A stretch of DNA of 64,000 bases, from positions 5,474,001 through 5,538,000 of the forward strand of contig NZ_CP049258.1 in assembly GCF_011046735.1 (NCBI RefSeq). Direction: 5' to 3'. Numbering within the stretch: the stretch's first letter is position 1; each line of letters begins with the position of its first letter. Under the pieces are notes generated by a model. It saw only the letters and a list, made by a program, of their open reading frames with translations, was not told the origin of the DNA and ran no database searches. The position numbers and the translations under genes were made by a program. The stretch comes from Nordella sp. HKS 07 (GTDB lineage Bacteria; Pseudomonadota; Alphaproteobacteria; Rhizobiales; Aestuariivirgaceae). This document shows positions 18,665 to 27,290 of this stretch, piece by piece.

Positions 18665-20359
18665 TTAGGTCTCCGTCCGCGCCACGCCGGCGTTGATGCT
18701 GCGCGACAGGAGGATCACCGGCAGGATTCCGGCAAGCATGATGAGGAGGGCGGCGACGGAGGCGTCTTCGACGGCGGCGCGGGAAGCCCGCTCATAGACA
18801 TAGGTCGAGAGCGAGTTGTAGTTGAAGGGCCGGAGCAGGATCGTCGCCGACAGCTCCTTGATGCTGTCGATGAAGACGAGGAGTCCGGCGGTCAGGAAGG
18901 CCGGCTTCAGGATCGGGATCAGAACCTGGGTGAGCGTCTCGCGTGGGCTGCGTCCCAATGTACGCGCCGCCATGTCGATATGGATCGGCACCTTGTGGAA
19001 GCCCGCCTCGATGGCGCCTTCCGCCATGGCGAGGAAGCGCACGCTCATCGCATAGATGATGCACAGGGCTGTGCCGGTGAGCAGCAGGCCGGTCTTGATG
19101 CCGAAAGTGGCCTGCATCCAGTGATCGAGGAGATTGTCGAAGCGCGCCAGCGGGATGAGGATGCCGAGCGCCAGCACCGTGCCCGGTATGGCATAGCCCA
19201 GAGCGGCGAAGCGATTGAGGAGCAGCATGTTGCGGCTCCTCGTCACCCGCACCGTATAGGTGAGGAGGAAAGCGAGGCCGACCGTGACCACGGCGGCCGC
19301 GGCGGCGACCAGGACGCTGGTGAGGATCGCTTCCTGCAGCGTCGGATCGAGCAACTGGTCGAGCCGCTTAACCGCGTAGGCGCCCAGCACATAGACGGGC
19401 AGGCCGAAGCCCGCGATGATCGGCATGAGGCAGGCAATGAAGGCGAGGCCGCCCTGCCAGCCCGAAAGCTTCTGAAGGCTGCTGCGGCGGACCATCGAGG
19501 TGCTGCGGCCGAGATTGAAGCGCTGCCGGCGCCTGGCCCAGCGCTCGGCCAGGATGACGCCCAGCACGACCACCAGCATGATGCAGGCGATCTGTGCCGC
19601 ACCGTTGAGGCTGCCCTGATTGAGCCAGGTCGTATAGACGGCCGAGGTCAGCGTCTTGACCCCCAGGAATTCGACGGCCCCGACATCGTTGAGGGTCTCC
19701 ATCAAGGCGAGCGTCACGCCGACGATGATGGCCGGCCGCGCCATCGGCAGGAGAACCCGGAAGAAGGCGCGGGTCGGCGAGGAGCCGAGCGTCCGCGCCA
19801 CATCGGTGGCATTGCGCCCCTGCATCAGGAAGGCGGCGCGGGTGGTGAGATAGACATAAGGATAGAGCACGAAGGATAGGATCACCACGGCGCCCCACAG
19901 TGAGCGTATGTCGGGGAACCAATAGTCGCGCGATGTCTTGAAGCCGAAAAGTGCCCGTATCAGCGACTGGGGCGGACCCGTGAAGGTGAAGAACTCGGCA
20001 TAGGCATAGGCGGCGAGATAGGTCGGCACCGCGAGCGGCAGCACCAGCGCCCAGGCGAGCACGCGCCGGCCGGGAAACTCATAATAGGCAGTGAGCCAGG
20101 CCGGGATGATGCCCATGCTGGCGGTGAGGAGGGCGACGCCCGCCATCACGAGGGCAGTGGTCTTCAGCGCCACCGGCAGGACATTGCGGGCGAGATGCGG
20201 CCAGTCGGCGCCGCCGCCCGAGAGCGCCAGGGTGATGAGCGCGAGGAGGGGGATGAGCACGGCGAGCGCCGTCAGCACCGCGCCGACGCTCAGGAGCCTG
20301 TGCTCCCTCAACGAGAAAAAGGGGCGCGAGCGCCCCTTCCGGATAATGTCCGCCGTCAC
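18665..20359 (-). CDS. Ferric iron ABC transporter permease (FbpB/SfuB type)
   Basis: The 564-residue inner-membrane protein has about twelve hydrophobic helices in two homologous halves. Each half has an ABC permease EAA-type loop (ARTLGSSPTRAFFRVLLPMA in the first, ARTLGRSPRETLTQVLIPIL in the second). Fusion of both permease halves is typical of FbpB/SfuB/FutB ferric transporters. The gene starts 8 bp after the binding-protein gene on the same strand, so the two are translationally close. No ATP-binding subunit follows; the next gene is convergent. It would need an ATPase encoded elsewhere. Confidence 0.93.
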   Translation of the reverse strand: MTADIIRKGRSRPFFSLREHRLLSVGAVLTALAVLIPLLALITLALSGGGADWPHLARNVLPVALKTTALVMAGVALLTASMGIIPAWLTAYYEFPGRRVLAWALVLPLAVPTYLAAYAYAEFFTFTGPPQSLIRALFGFKTSRDYWFPDIRSLWGAVVILSFVLYPYVYLTTRAAFLMQGRNATDVARTLGSSPTRAFFRVLLPMARPAIIVGVTLALMETLNDVGAVEFLGVKTLTSAVYTTWLNQGSLNGAAQIACIMLVVVLGVILAERWARRRQRFNLGRSTSMVRRSSLQKLSGWQGGLAFIACLMPIIAGFGLPVYVLGAYAVKRLDQLLDPTLQEAILTSVLVAAAAAVVTVGLAFLLTYTVRVTRSRNMLLLNRFAALGYAIPGTVLALGILIPLARFDNLLDHWMQATFGIKTGLLLTGTALCIIYAMSVRFLAMAEGAIEAGFHKVPIHIDMAARTLGRSPRETLTQVLIPILKPAFLTAGLLVFIDSIKELSATILLRPFNYNSLSTYVYERASRAAVEDASVAALLIMLAGILPVILLSRSINAGVARTET

Positions 20360-20367
20360 CCTTGACC

Positions 20368-21414
20368 TCAGGAGGCCGGGCCTTCGTCGAAGCCGACCTT
20401 GTCGACGAGCTCCGAGGCGGCCTTGCGGTTCTTGGCGATCTCGGCGAGTGGCAGCGCGTCGGGCTTGAGCGTGCCCCAGGCCGAGACGATGTCGGACGCC
20501 TTGATGCCGGGCTCGACCGGATATTCGAAAACCTGCTCGCCATAGAGGGTCTGGCCCTTGTCGGTGGCCAGGAATTCCATGAGCTTCACGGCATTGTCCT
20601 TGTTGGGGGCGTATTTCGCCAGCGCCATACCGGAGATGTTCACATGCGTGCCGCGGTCATTGGCATTGGGGAACAGCACCTTGATGGAGGCCGCCCATTC
20701 CTTCTGCTCGGGCTCCTTCTCGTTGGTCTGCATCTGGCCGACATAATAAGTGTTGCCGAGCGCGATATCGCATTCGCCGGCGAAGATCGCCTTGGCCTGG
20801 TCGCGGTCGCCGCCATCTGGCTTGCGCGCCAGATTGGCCTTCACGCCCTTGAGCCACTCCTCGGTCTTCTCAAGACCGTTATGGGCGATCATCGAGGCGA
20901 TGAGTCCGATCGTGTAGACATGCTGGCCTGAGCGGGTGCAGATCTTGCCCTTCCACTTGGGATCGGCGAGCTCTTCATAAGTAATCGCATCCTGGCTCAC
21001 GCGCTCCTTCGAGGCATAGATGACGCGGGCGCGCGTGGTCACGCCGAACCAGTTGCCCTCGGGGTCGCGATATTGCGCCGGAATGTCCTTGTTGATGAGC
21101 TCATCGACGAGCGGCTGGGTGACGCCCTTGTCCTCGGCGGCCTGGAGTCGGCCGATATCGACGGTGAGAATCACATCCGCCGGCGAATTGGCGCCTTCCT
21201 CGGCGATCTTCTCCTCGAGGCCCTTATCGAGGAACAGCACATTGGTCTTGATCCCGGTCTCGGCGGTGAACGCCTCGAGCAGCGGTTTGATCAGCTCGGG
21301 CTGGCGGTAGGAATAAATGTTGACAACGCCGTCGGCGAGTGCGCTGGTCGCCAAGAGAGCGGCGCCAAAGGGCACCGCGACAGCGAGTTGCAAGAGTTTC
21401 TTGAAGGACTTCAT
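20368..21414 (-). CDS. Ferric iron ABC transporter substrate-binding protein (FutA/FbpA type)
   Basis: The 348-residue periplasmic protein has a signal peptide (KLLQLAVAVPFGAALLATSA|LA). It continues VVNIYSYRQPELIKPLLEAF and TGIKTNVLFLDKGLEEKIAE, then PADVILTVDIGRLQAAEDKG, as in FutA-like Fe(III)-binding proteins. The tyrosine pair near the metal site is visible in ALGNTYYVGQMQ. Upstream is an Irr-type operator, consistent with iron control. First gene of a two-gene minus-strand operon with the fused permease. Confidence 0.93.
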   Translation of the reverse strand: MKSFKKLLQLAVAVPFGAALLATSALADGVVNIYSYRQPELIKPLLEAFTAETGIKTNVLFLDKGLEEKIAEEGANSPADVILTVDIGRLQAAEDKGVTQPLVDELINKDIPAQYRDPEGNWFGVTTRARVIYASKERVSQDAITYEELADPKWKGKICTRSGQHVYTIGLIASMIAHNGLEKTEEWLKGVKANLARKPDGGDRDQAKAIFAGECDIALGNTYYVGQMQTNEKEPEQKEWAASIKVLFPNANDRGTHVNISGMALAKYAPNKDNAVKLMEFLATDKGQTLYGEQVFEYPVEPGIKASDIVSAWGTLKPDALPLAEIAKNRKAASELVDKVGFDEGPAS

Positions 21415-21535
21415 GTGCTTTGTTCCCTTTGTTCCGCCGGCCCTCGATGCTCGCCGGAGCTATACCTGAGTATTACTGTCGGGTTTTGCGGGAAAAGCCT
21501 CGGAGCGTCAAGAAAAAACCTTGTTCGATCAGTTA

Positions 21536-21552
21536 TTTAGAAATGTTCTAGA
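21536..21552. promoter_or_regulatory. Irr-type iron control element (ICE motif)
   Basis: TTTAGAA-N3-TTCTAGA matches the rhizobial Irr/ICE consensus TTTAGAA-N3-TTCTAAA with one change. It lies between the divergent iron-binding-protein gene (about 120 bp from its start) and mscS (12 bp upstream of its start codon). Irr binds such sites under low iron; activation of uptake genes or repression of a gene whose start it overlaps are both possible. Confidence 0.75.
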
Positions 21553-21564
21553 GAAGGTAAGCGA

Positions 21565-22812
21565 ATGACGATCGATCAGGCTGAAGTGGAAGCGACGCGG
21601 GCGTTGGAAATCCTGCTGGGCTGGCTGGTCAGCTCGCAATTCTACGCCCAGATCGGCGCCATCATCCTGGCCAGGGCGGTTGCCCATTTCGCCAACCGCC
21701 AGATCAAGGCGAAGACACCCTATTTCAAGAGCCCGCCGGAGCAGGGCGCGCTGCTGAAGGTGCGGCGTTGGCTCTATAGCTGCCGCGACCTGCTGTTTCC
21801 CATTCTATGTGTCCTGATGCTCGCCATTGCGGTCCAGGTGGTCGAGGGAACGGTGGGCTCCTCCTGGCTGGTGCGCATCGCCCAGAGCATCGCCGTGATC
21901 GGCGTACTTTATGCGGCGATCAACCGGTTCATCCGTCATCCGCTCATCAATGCCGCGGCGCGCTGGATCGGTATTCCTATCGCGACGCTCCAGGTTTTCG
22001 GTGTCCTCGACAATTTCTCGCTCTATCTCGATTCGGTCTCACTCGAGGTCGGCAATATCAGGCTGTCGCTCTACACGCTGGCCAAGGCGGCGGTGTTCGG
22101 CGGCATCCTCTTCTGGCTTGGACGATTCTCCAACGACGCCGGGCAGAAGGCCATCCGCAAGCAGGAAGCGCTCGATATCCCGACCCGCGAATTGCTGGCC
22201 AAGATCTTCCAGATCGCGCTTTTTGTATTGCTGTTCATCCTGCTTCTTCAGGTGCTGGGGCTCGATCTGACGGCGCTGACGATCTTCGGCGGCGCCCTCG
22301 GCGTTGGCCTCGGCTTCGGTCTGCAGCAGATCGCCTCCAACTTCATCTCCGGCATGATCCTGCTGTTCGAGCGCTCGATGAAGGTGGGCGATTATGTCGA
22401 GGTCGGTGGTGGCATGGCGGGCACGCTGCGTGAGATCAATATGCGCTCAAGCACGCTCCATACCGGCGACGGCAAGGAAATCATGGTGCCGAACGAGAAA
22501 TTCATCACCTCGGCATTCGTCAACTGGACGAAATCCGATCATTTGCAGCGCTTCGACGTGACCTTTTCGGTGCCCTATGACGCCGATATCCACAAGATCC
22601 CGAATCTCGTCCAGGCAGCCGCCGCCCGGCACCCGCATATCCTGGCCAGGCCCACAGGACCCTCCTGCGATATCAAGCAATTCGGCGACAAAGGCATCCA
22701 GTTCGGCCTCACTTATTGGGTCGCGGGGACGAATGGATATGGCTCGGATGTGCATTTCCTGGTGTGGGATACGCTGAAGGAGGCAGGTATCGCCTTGGGG
22801 CCGTTAAAATAA
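21565..22812 (+). CDS. MscS-family mechanosensitive ion channel
   Basis: The 415-residue membrane protein has several N-terminal helices. It then has the conserved MscS pore-lining and beta-domain region: GGALGVGLGFGLQQIASNFI, then GMILLFERSMKVGDYVEVGG and REINMRSSTLHTGDGKEIMV. The C-terminal alpha/beta domain ends near WDTLKEAGIALGPLK. It releases osmolytes on hypo-osmotic shock. The ATG at 21565 follows AGAGAAGG. It is divergent from the iron transporter and shares its upstream region, including the ICE motif. Confidence 0.93.
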   Translation: MTIDQAEVEATRALEILLGWLVSSQFYAQIGAIILARAVAHFANRQIKAKTPYFKSPPEQGALLKVRRWLYSCRDLLFPILCVLMLAIAVQVVEGTVGSSWLVRIAQSIAVIGVLYAAINRFIRHPLINAAARWIGIPIATLQVFGVLDNFSLYLDSVSLEVGNIRLSLYTLAKAAVFGGILFWLGRFSNDAGQKAIRKQEALDIPTRELLAKIFQIALFVLLFILLLQVLGLDLTALTIFGGALGVGLGFGLQQIASNFISGMILLFERSMKVGDYVEVGGGMAGTLREINMRSSTLHTGDGKEIMVPNEKFITSAFVNWTKSDHLQRFDVTFSVPYDADIHKIPNLVQAAAARHPHILARPTGPSCDIKQFGDKGIQFGLTYWVAGTNGYGSDVHFLVWDTLKEAGIALGPLK

Positions 22813-22824
22813 GTATCACGTTGC

Positions 22825-22853
22825 TTGACACCCGGCGGGCGCTGCACTATCAC
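22825..22853 (+). promoter_or_regulatory. Sigma-70 promoter of tRNA-Asp
   Basis: The consensus -35 TTGACA (22825-22830), a 17-bp spacer and a -10 TATCAC (22848-22853) lie 16 bases before the tRNA start. Confidence 0.8.
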
Positions 22854-22869
22854 CCGCCCCACGCCAGAT

Positions 22870-22946
22870 GCGGGTGTAGCTCAGTTGGTTAGAGCGTCGG
22901 CCTGTCACGCCGAAGGTCGCGGGTTCGAGCCCCGTCACTCGCGCCA
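22870..22946 (+). tRNA. tRNA-Asp (anticodon GTC)
   Basis: The acceptor GCGGGTG pairs with CACTCGC (one G-T wobble), and GCCA ends the gene. D arm TAGCTCAGTTGGTTAGAGC, anticodon loop CTGTCAC, and T arm GCGGGTTCGAGCCCCGTC are canonical. The total is 77 bases. As I recall it, related genomes often place tRNA-Val, tRNA-Asp and nuoA close together; here about 15.7 kb separates the two tRNAs. Confidence 0.97.
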
Positions 22947-23249
22947 GTCATATCAATGACTTGCGCCGATCGCATCAGGTAACTTCCCAAAGCCAGGACA
23001 GACCTGTTCTAGGACCAGCGGTCGTTCGCTTCGCTTGAGCGCCTTCTGGCCGCACTGCTGGCGCCGCGGTGCCGCGGTCGGCTCATAACGCTCTCCCACT
23101 TGTAATCAGATGAGGCGCCCGGCAGAGGACCTATTGCCAAAGGCGGCGCCTGAGCTAACATAGAGTAATATGAAGGGCCAAGTTAGTTCGGAGTTGGCGG
23201 GTGCGTTCCCTTGGGCGATCCTGGGGAGACGCCCGGAGATGGAGCTTTC
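22947..23249. other. Intergenic region after tRNA-Asp
   Basis: The 303-bp stretch has no gene. It must contain the promoter of the SGNH/carbamoyltransferase cassette, which I could not define. No integrase or repeat of the tRNA 3' end was found here. Confidence 0.45.
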
Positions 23250-24656
23250 ATGACTGTGGACAAGCGTGACGGCAACAGTTTGTTGCCGAGTACGGATGAC
23301 CCACCTCTCCCCTTGGCCGGACCTACCTCGCCGAAATTCGAGCGTCGACTGGCGATTGTGGCGTGCCTCCTGCCGGCCGCTTACTTTCTTCTATCCTCGC
23401 TGTTCGCGCTCATCTACTTCAAGACATACGCGTCAGAGCTTCCGCAATTCCTTAGATATGTCTTAGCACCCGGTTTGATCGGGGTAGCATTTCTCGCTTG
23501 CGCCTATGCGCTGCCCCGCCGTCTAAGTCTATCGATAGGAACGAGCGGCATAGCCGTGATCGCAGCCCTGTTTGCTTTCGAGACCTGGCAGACCATAAAG
23601 CTGTATGCGAGTCTTCTTGGCATGATCGGATATGCCGGCGGTGCGCAGATCCCGAGCGTCGATGCCAATAACGGCTTGCCACCGGGCTATACGGTAAAAG
23701 CACTCAACCGGGTTCTTAAGCCTGCAACGCTGCCTGAAGCCGTGCTGAGCGGTGTGCCCCATTCGCAGGTGTTCATGTGTTCTCGCGACGGCAAGCCGGT
23801 GACCTACACGGCCGACCGTTATGGTTTCAACAACCCGGATAGCGTCTACGACAAGCCGATCAGCACTGTTGTCCTTGGCGATTCATTCATAGAAGGCTAC
23901 TGCCTGGAACCAGGCAAGGACACGGTCAGTGTGCTGCGTGGCACCTTGCCCGATAGCGTTGGTATTGCGACGCGCGGCAACGGCCCCCTCATGGAACTGG
24001 CCGCGTTGGGCAGATTCGGAAAAGAACTCCGTCCACGTTTTGTCGTGATGGCGTTCTTCGAGGGCAATGACTGGGAGAATCTGCAGGTCGAGCTTGAATT
24101 CCCGTGGCTGCGGCAGGCTTTGTCCGAGAATACTGAGTTCGGGCAAACAACCATCCCTCCGGCAACGCTCGCCGAGATGGATGGTGTTATCAATGGCTGG
24201 CGTGCTACCGAAGTGAAACCCCTTGATGTTCTGCGCCGTACATGGCTCGTCCGGAACTTCTTTGCCCTGCGCCAGGTGAGTTCTGAGCTTGGGATCGCTT
24301 ACCCGAAGGTTTTCCGGGCGCAGCCCGAATATGTCGACATATTGCGCAAGGCCGCCAAGATCACTGAGAGTTGGGGTGGCGAGCTACTGGTTCTCTATAT
24401 CCCGCAGGCTGCCCGATATGACGGAATGATCTCACACGAGTTCGTCTATGACCCATTGCGCAATCGTGTCCGGAAGGCTGCGGCAGAAGCCGGCGTGGAA
24501 GTCATCGATCTTGCGGAAATATTCAAGAAACGGAAGGATGTCCAAAGTCTGTACGCCTCTGACTGGCATTTCAGCGAAGAGGGGGCACGTGTTGCGGCCC
24601 AGGCGATTATCGATCGGCTGAGACAGCCGATGGCTGCATATCACTCCGCGAAATGA
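23250..24656 (+). CDS. Membrane protein with SGNH-hydrolase-like periplasmic domain
   Basis: The ATG at 23250 (GGAGATGGAG upstream) gives 468 residues; an in-frame TTG at 23211 is less likely. Three N-terminal helices (around residues 35-120) anchor the protein. The remainder resembles an SGNH/GDSL esterase: block I VVLGDSFIEGYC with the nucleophilic Ser, NGPLMELAALGRFGKELRPR, a block III-like FFEGNDWENL, and block V SDWHFSEEGARVAA with the Asp-x-x-His pair. Such proteins can add or remove acyl groups on surface glycans. It opens a four-gene co-directional unit with SxtJ, DUF5989 and carbamoyltransferase genes. Confidence 0.78.
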   Translation: MTVDKRDGNSLLPSTDDPPLPLAGPTSPKFERRLAIVACLLPAAYFLLSSLFALIYFKTYASELPQFLRYVLAPGLIGVAFLACAYALPRRLSLSIGTSGIAVIAALFAFETWQTIKLYASLLGMIGYAGGAQIPSVDANNGLPPGYTVKALNRVLKPATLPEAVLSGVPHSQVFMCSRDGKPVTYTADRYGFNNPDSVYDKPISTVVLGDSFIEGYCLEPGKDTVSVLRGTLPDSVGIATRGNGPLMELAALGRFGKELRPRFVVMAFFEGNDWENLQVELEFPWLRQALSENTEFGQTTIPPATLAEMDGVINGWRATEVKPLDVLRRTWLVRNFFALRQVSSELGIAYPKVFRAQPEYVDILRKAAKITESWGGELLVLYIPQAARYDGMISHEFVYDPLRNRVRKAAAEAGVEVIDLAEIFKKRKDVQSLYASDWHFSEEGARVAAQAIIDRLRQPMAAYHSAK

Positions 24657-24776
24657 TGGAAAGGCGTTTGGTCGCGACTGCACGACCAAGCGGAGGGACT
24701 CAACAGGCAAATCACGGATCCGGATCGTCGAACTGTTGCAGACTTTCGGTGCAACCAGCTCTCGGGACTGAGGAAC

Positions 24777-25199
24777 ATGACTGAAAATTTCCATGAGCGG
24801 ATCGAAGCGGACGAAGAGGTAAAGCTCCCGTCCGAGAGATCCTTCGCGATGGTGTTCGCGACCGTGTTCGCTCTCATCGGACTTATCCCGCTGCTGCATG
24901 GGGGCAGCATCCGCTGGTGGTCGATTGTGATCGGCGCAGTATTCCTGATCATCGGCCTCACTGTTCCCTCGATCCTGCGGCCGCTCAACAAGCTGTGGAT
25001 GCGGTTTGGCCTTCTGCTTCATCGCATCGTCAATCCCCTCGTTCTGGGGCTGATGTTCTGGGGCATACTCGTTCCCGTCGGCTACCTCATACGGATGTTC
25101 TCGGGCAAGCTTCTCGCCTCCGAGCTCAAAGATGACAGTTATTGGATACGTCGCAAGCCGCCCGGGCCCGATCCCGAGTCTGTGCGCAATCAGTTCTAG
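24777..25199 (+). CDS. SxtJ-family membrane protein
   Basis: This 140-residue product begins MTENFHERIEADEEVKLPSE and has membrane segments FAMVFATVFALIGLIPLLHG, WWSIVIGAVFLIIGLTVPSI and VLGLMFWGILVPVGYLIRMF. It ends with the conserved-looking SYWIRRKPPGPDPESVRNQF. This matches SxtJ-like proteins named after the cyanobacterial saxitoxin cluster, which occur widely next to carbamoyltransferases. The biochemical role is unproven. The ATG follows GGAAC; the DUF5989 gene begins 9 bp after the stop. Confidence 0.82.
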   Translation: MTENFHERIEADEEVKLPSERSFAMVFATVFALIGLIPLLHGGSIRWWSIVIGAVFLIIGLTVPSILRPLNKLWMRFGLLLHRIVNPLVLGLMFWGILVPVGYLIRMFSGKLLASELKDDSYWIRRKPPGPDPESVRNQF

Positions 25200-25208
25200 G
25201 AGGAAGCC

Positions 25209-25358
25209 ATGTCGTTCATTGGGGAATTGCTCGCTTTCACACGTGCCCGCAAGAAGGTCTGGCTCCTGCCGATGCTCATTTTCCTGGGCCTGTTCGGCGG
25301 ACTTTTGATCCTGGCCAAGGGCAGCGCCGTGGCGCCTTTCATTTATACGATCTTCTAG
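25209..25358 (+). CDS. DUF5989 family single-helix membrane protein
   Basis: The 49-residue product starts at an ATG with TAGGAGGAAGCC upstream and reads MSFIGELLAFTRARKKVWLL, then one helix (PMLIFLGLFGGLLILAKGSA) and VAPFIYTIF. The sequence FxRxRKKxWLLP and the terminal APFIYTIF are typical of DUF5989 microproteins encoded between SxtJ and carbamoyltransferase genes. It lies 9 bp after the SxtJ gene and 8 bp before the carbamoyltransferase start. Role unknown; it may be a membrane adaptor. Confidence 0.85.
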   Translation: MSFIGELLAFTRARKKVWLLPMLIFLGLFGGLLILAKGSAVAPFIYTIF

Positions 25359-25366
25359 GGCGCTCC

Positions 25367-27202
25367 ATGCGTATCCTCGGGATATCGGCCTACTATCACG
25401 ACAGCGCGGCGGCGATCGTTGCCGATGGCAAGATCATTTGCGCCGCGCAGGAGGAACGCTTTACGCGGAAGAAGCATGATGCGCGCTTTCCGGCCCATGC
25501 AATAGCCTATTGCCTGGAGGAAGCGCGCGCCAAACTGGGCGAGATCGACTATGTCGCTTTCTATGACAAGCCATTTCTCAAATTCGAACGCATTCTCGAA
25601 ACCTACCTTGCCTATGCGCCGCGGGGCTTCACGTCCTTTCGCATGGCCATGCCGGTGTGGCTCAGGGAGAAACTGTTCCAGAAGAGCTTGCTGAAGAAGC
25701 ACCTTCGTGAAATCGATCCGGATTTCGATCCGGAAGGCAAGCTGCTCTTCACCGAGCACCATCTGTCACATGCCGCAAGCGCCTTTTTCCCTTCACCCTT
25801 TGATCAGGCCGTGGTCCTCACGATGGATGGTGTTGGCGAATGGGCAACGACATCGGCCGGCGTGGGGCAGGGCACCGATCTCGCCATCGAGCGCGAGATA
25901 CATTTTCCGCATTCGCTGGGGCTGCTTTATTCGGCCTTCACTTACTATACGGGGTTCAAGGTCAATTCCGGCGAATACAAGGTCATGGGGCTGGCGCCCT
26001 ATGGCGAGCCGAAATATGTGGACGTCATTCGCGATAACCTGATCGACATAAGGTCCGATGGCTCCTACAGGCTGAATCTCGATTATTTCGACTACTGCAC
26101 CGGGCTGCGCATGACGAATGAGCGTTTCGACGCCCTGTTCGGCGGGCCGCCGCGCAAGAGTGAAGACCGCCTCACGCAGCGCGAGATGGATCTTGCCGCC
26201 TCGGTCCAGGTGGTGCTCGAGGAGGTCGTCATCAAGATGACGCGTTCCCTGCGCGATGCATATGGGATCGACAATCTCTGCCTCGCCGGCGGTGTGGCGC
26301 TCAATTGCGTCGCCAATGGCAAGATCCTGCGCGACGGACATTTCAAGAAGATCTGGATCCAACCTGCCGCGGGCGATGCCGGTGGCGCCCTCGGCGCGGC
26401 TCTTGCGGCCTATCACGGCATCGCCAAGAAGCCGCGGATCAACTCGAACGGCGCGGATCTCATGCAGGGCGCCTATCTGGGTCCCAGTTTCACGCAGGAC
26501 GAGATCGAAAAGCGTCTTCGCGATCAGAAAGCCGTCTTCGAGACGGTATCCGATGACGAGGTGATCGATCTTTCGGTGAAGGCTCTTGCGCAGGAGAATG
26601 CTGTCGGCTGGTTCCAGGGGCGGATGGAATTCGGGCCGCGAGCTTTGGGCGCGCGATCGATTCTGGGCGATGCACGCTCGCCCTCGATGCAGTCGCTGCT
26701 CAATCTCAAGGTCAAATACCGCGAATCCTTCCGACCCTTCGCCCCGTCGGTCCTGCGCGAAGACGTGGCAGGTTGGTTCGAGCTCGACGAAGACAGCCCC
26801 TATATGCTGCTCGTGGCCGATGTCCGGGAAGAGCGCCGCCGCAGCATGTCGGCGCACGAGAATGCGCTCTTCGGCATAGAGAAGCTCAACATCCCGCGAT
26901 CGGAGATTCCGGCGGTCACTCATATCGACTATTCGGCGCGTATACAGACGGTGAGCGCGGATACGAACCCGCGCTATCATGCACTGCTTTCGGCCTTCAA
27001 GCGCGAGACGGGATGTCCCGTTCTCGTCAATACGAGCTTCAATGTACGCGGCGAGCCGCTGGTCTGCACCCCGGAGGACGCGTTCCGCTGCTTCATGGGG
27101 ACCGAAATCGAGCTTCTGGTCGCGGGTAACTGCGTGCTCCGCAAGGAACGGCAGGATCCGGCGCTCAAGCGCAATTACGAAAGCGCATTCGAGCTGGATT
27201 GA
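25367..27202 (+). CDS. NodU/CmcH-type carbamoyltransferase
   Basis: The ATG at 25367 begins MRILGISAYYHDSAAAIVAD and gives 611 residues. An open frame extends upstream to 25142 but overlaps the two preceding genes and is not used. The N-terminal Kae1-like domain has AAQEERFTRKKHDARFP, HHLSHAASAFFPSPF, LTMDGVGEWATTSAG and LAGGVALNCVANGKI. The C-terminal YrdC-like domain carries FGPRALGARSILGDARSP and YRESFRPFAPSVL. These enzymes transfer a carbamoyl group from carbamoyl phosphate through an adenylate, onto sugars or secondary metabolites (NodU on Nod factor, TobZ, CmcH). The acceptor here is unknown; the membrane partners suggest an envelope glycan. Confidence 0.93.
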   Translation: MRILGISAYYHDSAAAIVADGKIICAAQEERFTRKKHDARFPAHAIAYCLEEARAKLGEIDYVAFYDKPFLKFERILETYLAYAPRGFTSFRMAMPVWLREKLFQKSLLKKHLREIDPDFDPEGKLLFTEHHLSHAASAFFPSPFDQAVVLTMDGVGEWATTSAGVGQGTDLAIEREIHFPHSLGLLYSAFTYYTGFKVNSGEYKVMGLAPYGEPKYVDVIRDNLIDIRSDGSYRLNLDYFDYCTGLRMTNERFDALFGGPPRKSEDRLTQREMDLAASVQVVLEEVVIKMTRSLRDAYGIDNLCLAGGVALNCVANGKILRDGHFKKIWIQPAAGDAGGALGAALAAYHGIAKKPRINSNGADLMQGAYLGPSFTQDEIEKRLRDQKAVFETVSDDEVIDLSVKALAQENAVGWFQGRMEFGPRALGARSILGDARSPSMQSLLNLKVKYRESFRPFAPSVLREDVAGWFELDEDSPYMLLVADVREERRRSMSAHENALFGIEKLNIPRSEIPAVTHIDYSARIQTVSADTNPRYHALLSAFKRETGCPVLVNTSFNVRGEPLVCTPEDAFRCFMGTEIELLVAGNCVLRKERQDPALKRNYESAFELD

Positions 27203-27290
27203 AGCATTGGGGGGCGCGTCGAGGGGGCAGTCGCCCGCACCGGTCCGGTGGCAGGGCGGTTTTGAAGTTTTCACCCTCCCCCCTCCGGTC

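Noticed and set aside
23089-23115. TTGTAATCAG-containing stretch resembling a tRNA-Thr anticodon arm
   Set aside because: The flanking bases do not pair and no acceptor or T arm is present.
25142-25366. N-terminal extension of the carbamoyltransferase
   Set aside because: It overlaps the end of the SxtJ gene and the whole DUF5989 gene; the conserved N-terminus starts at 25367.
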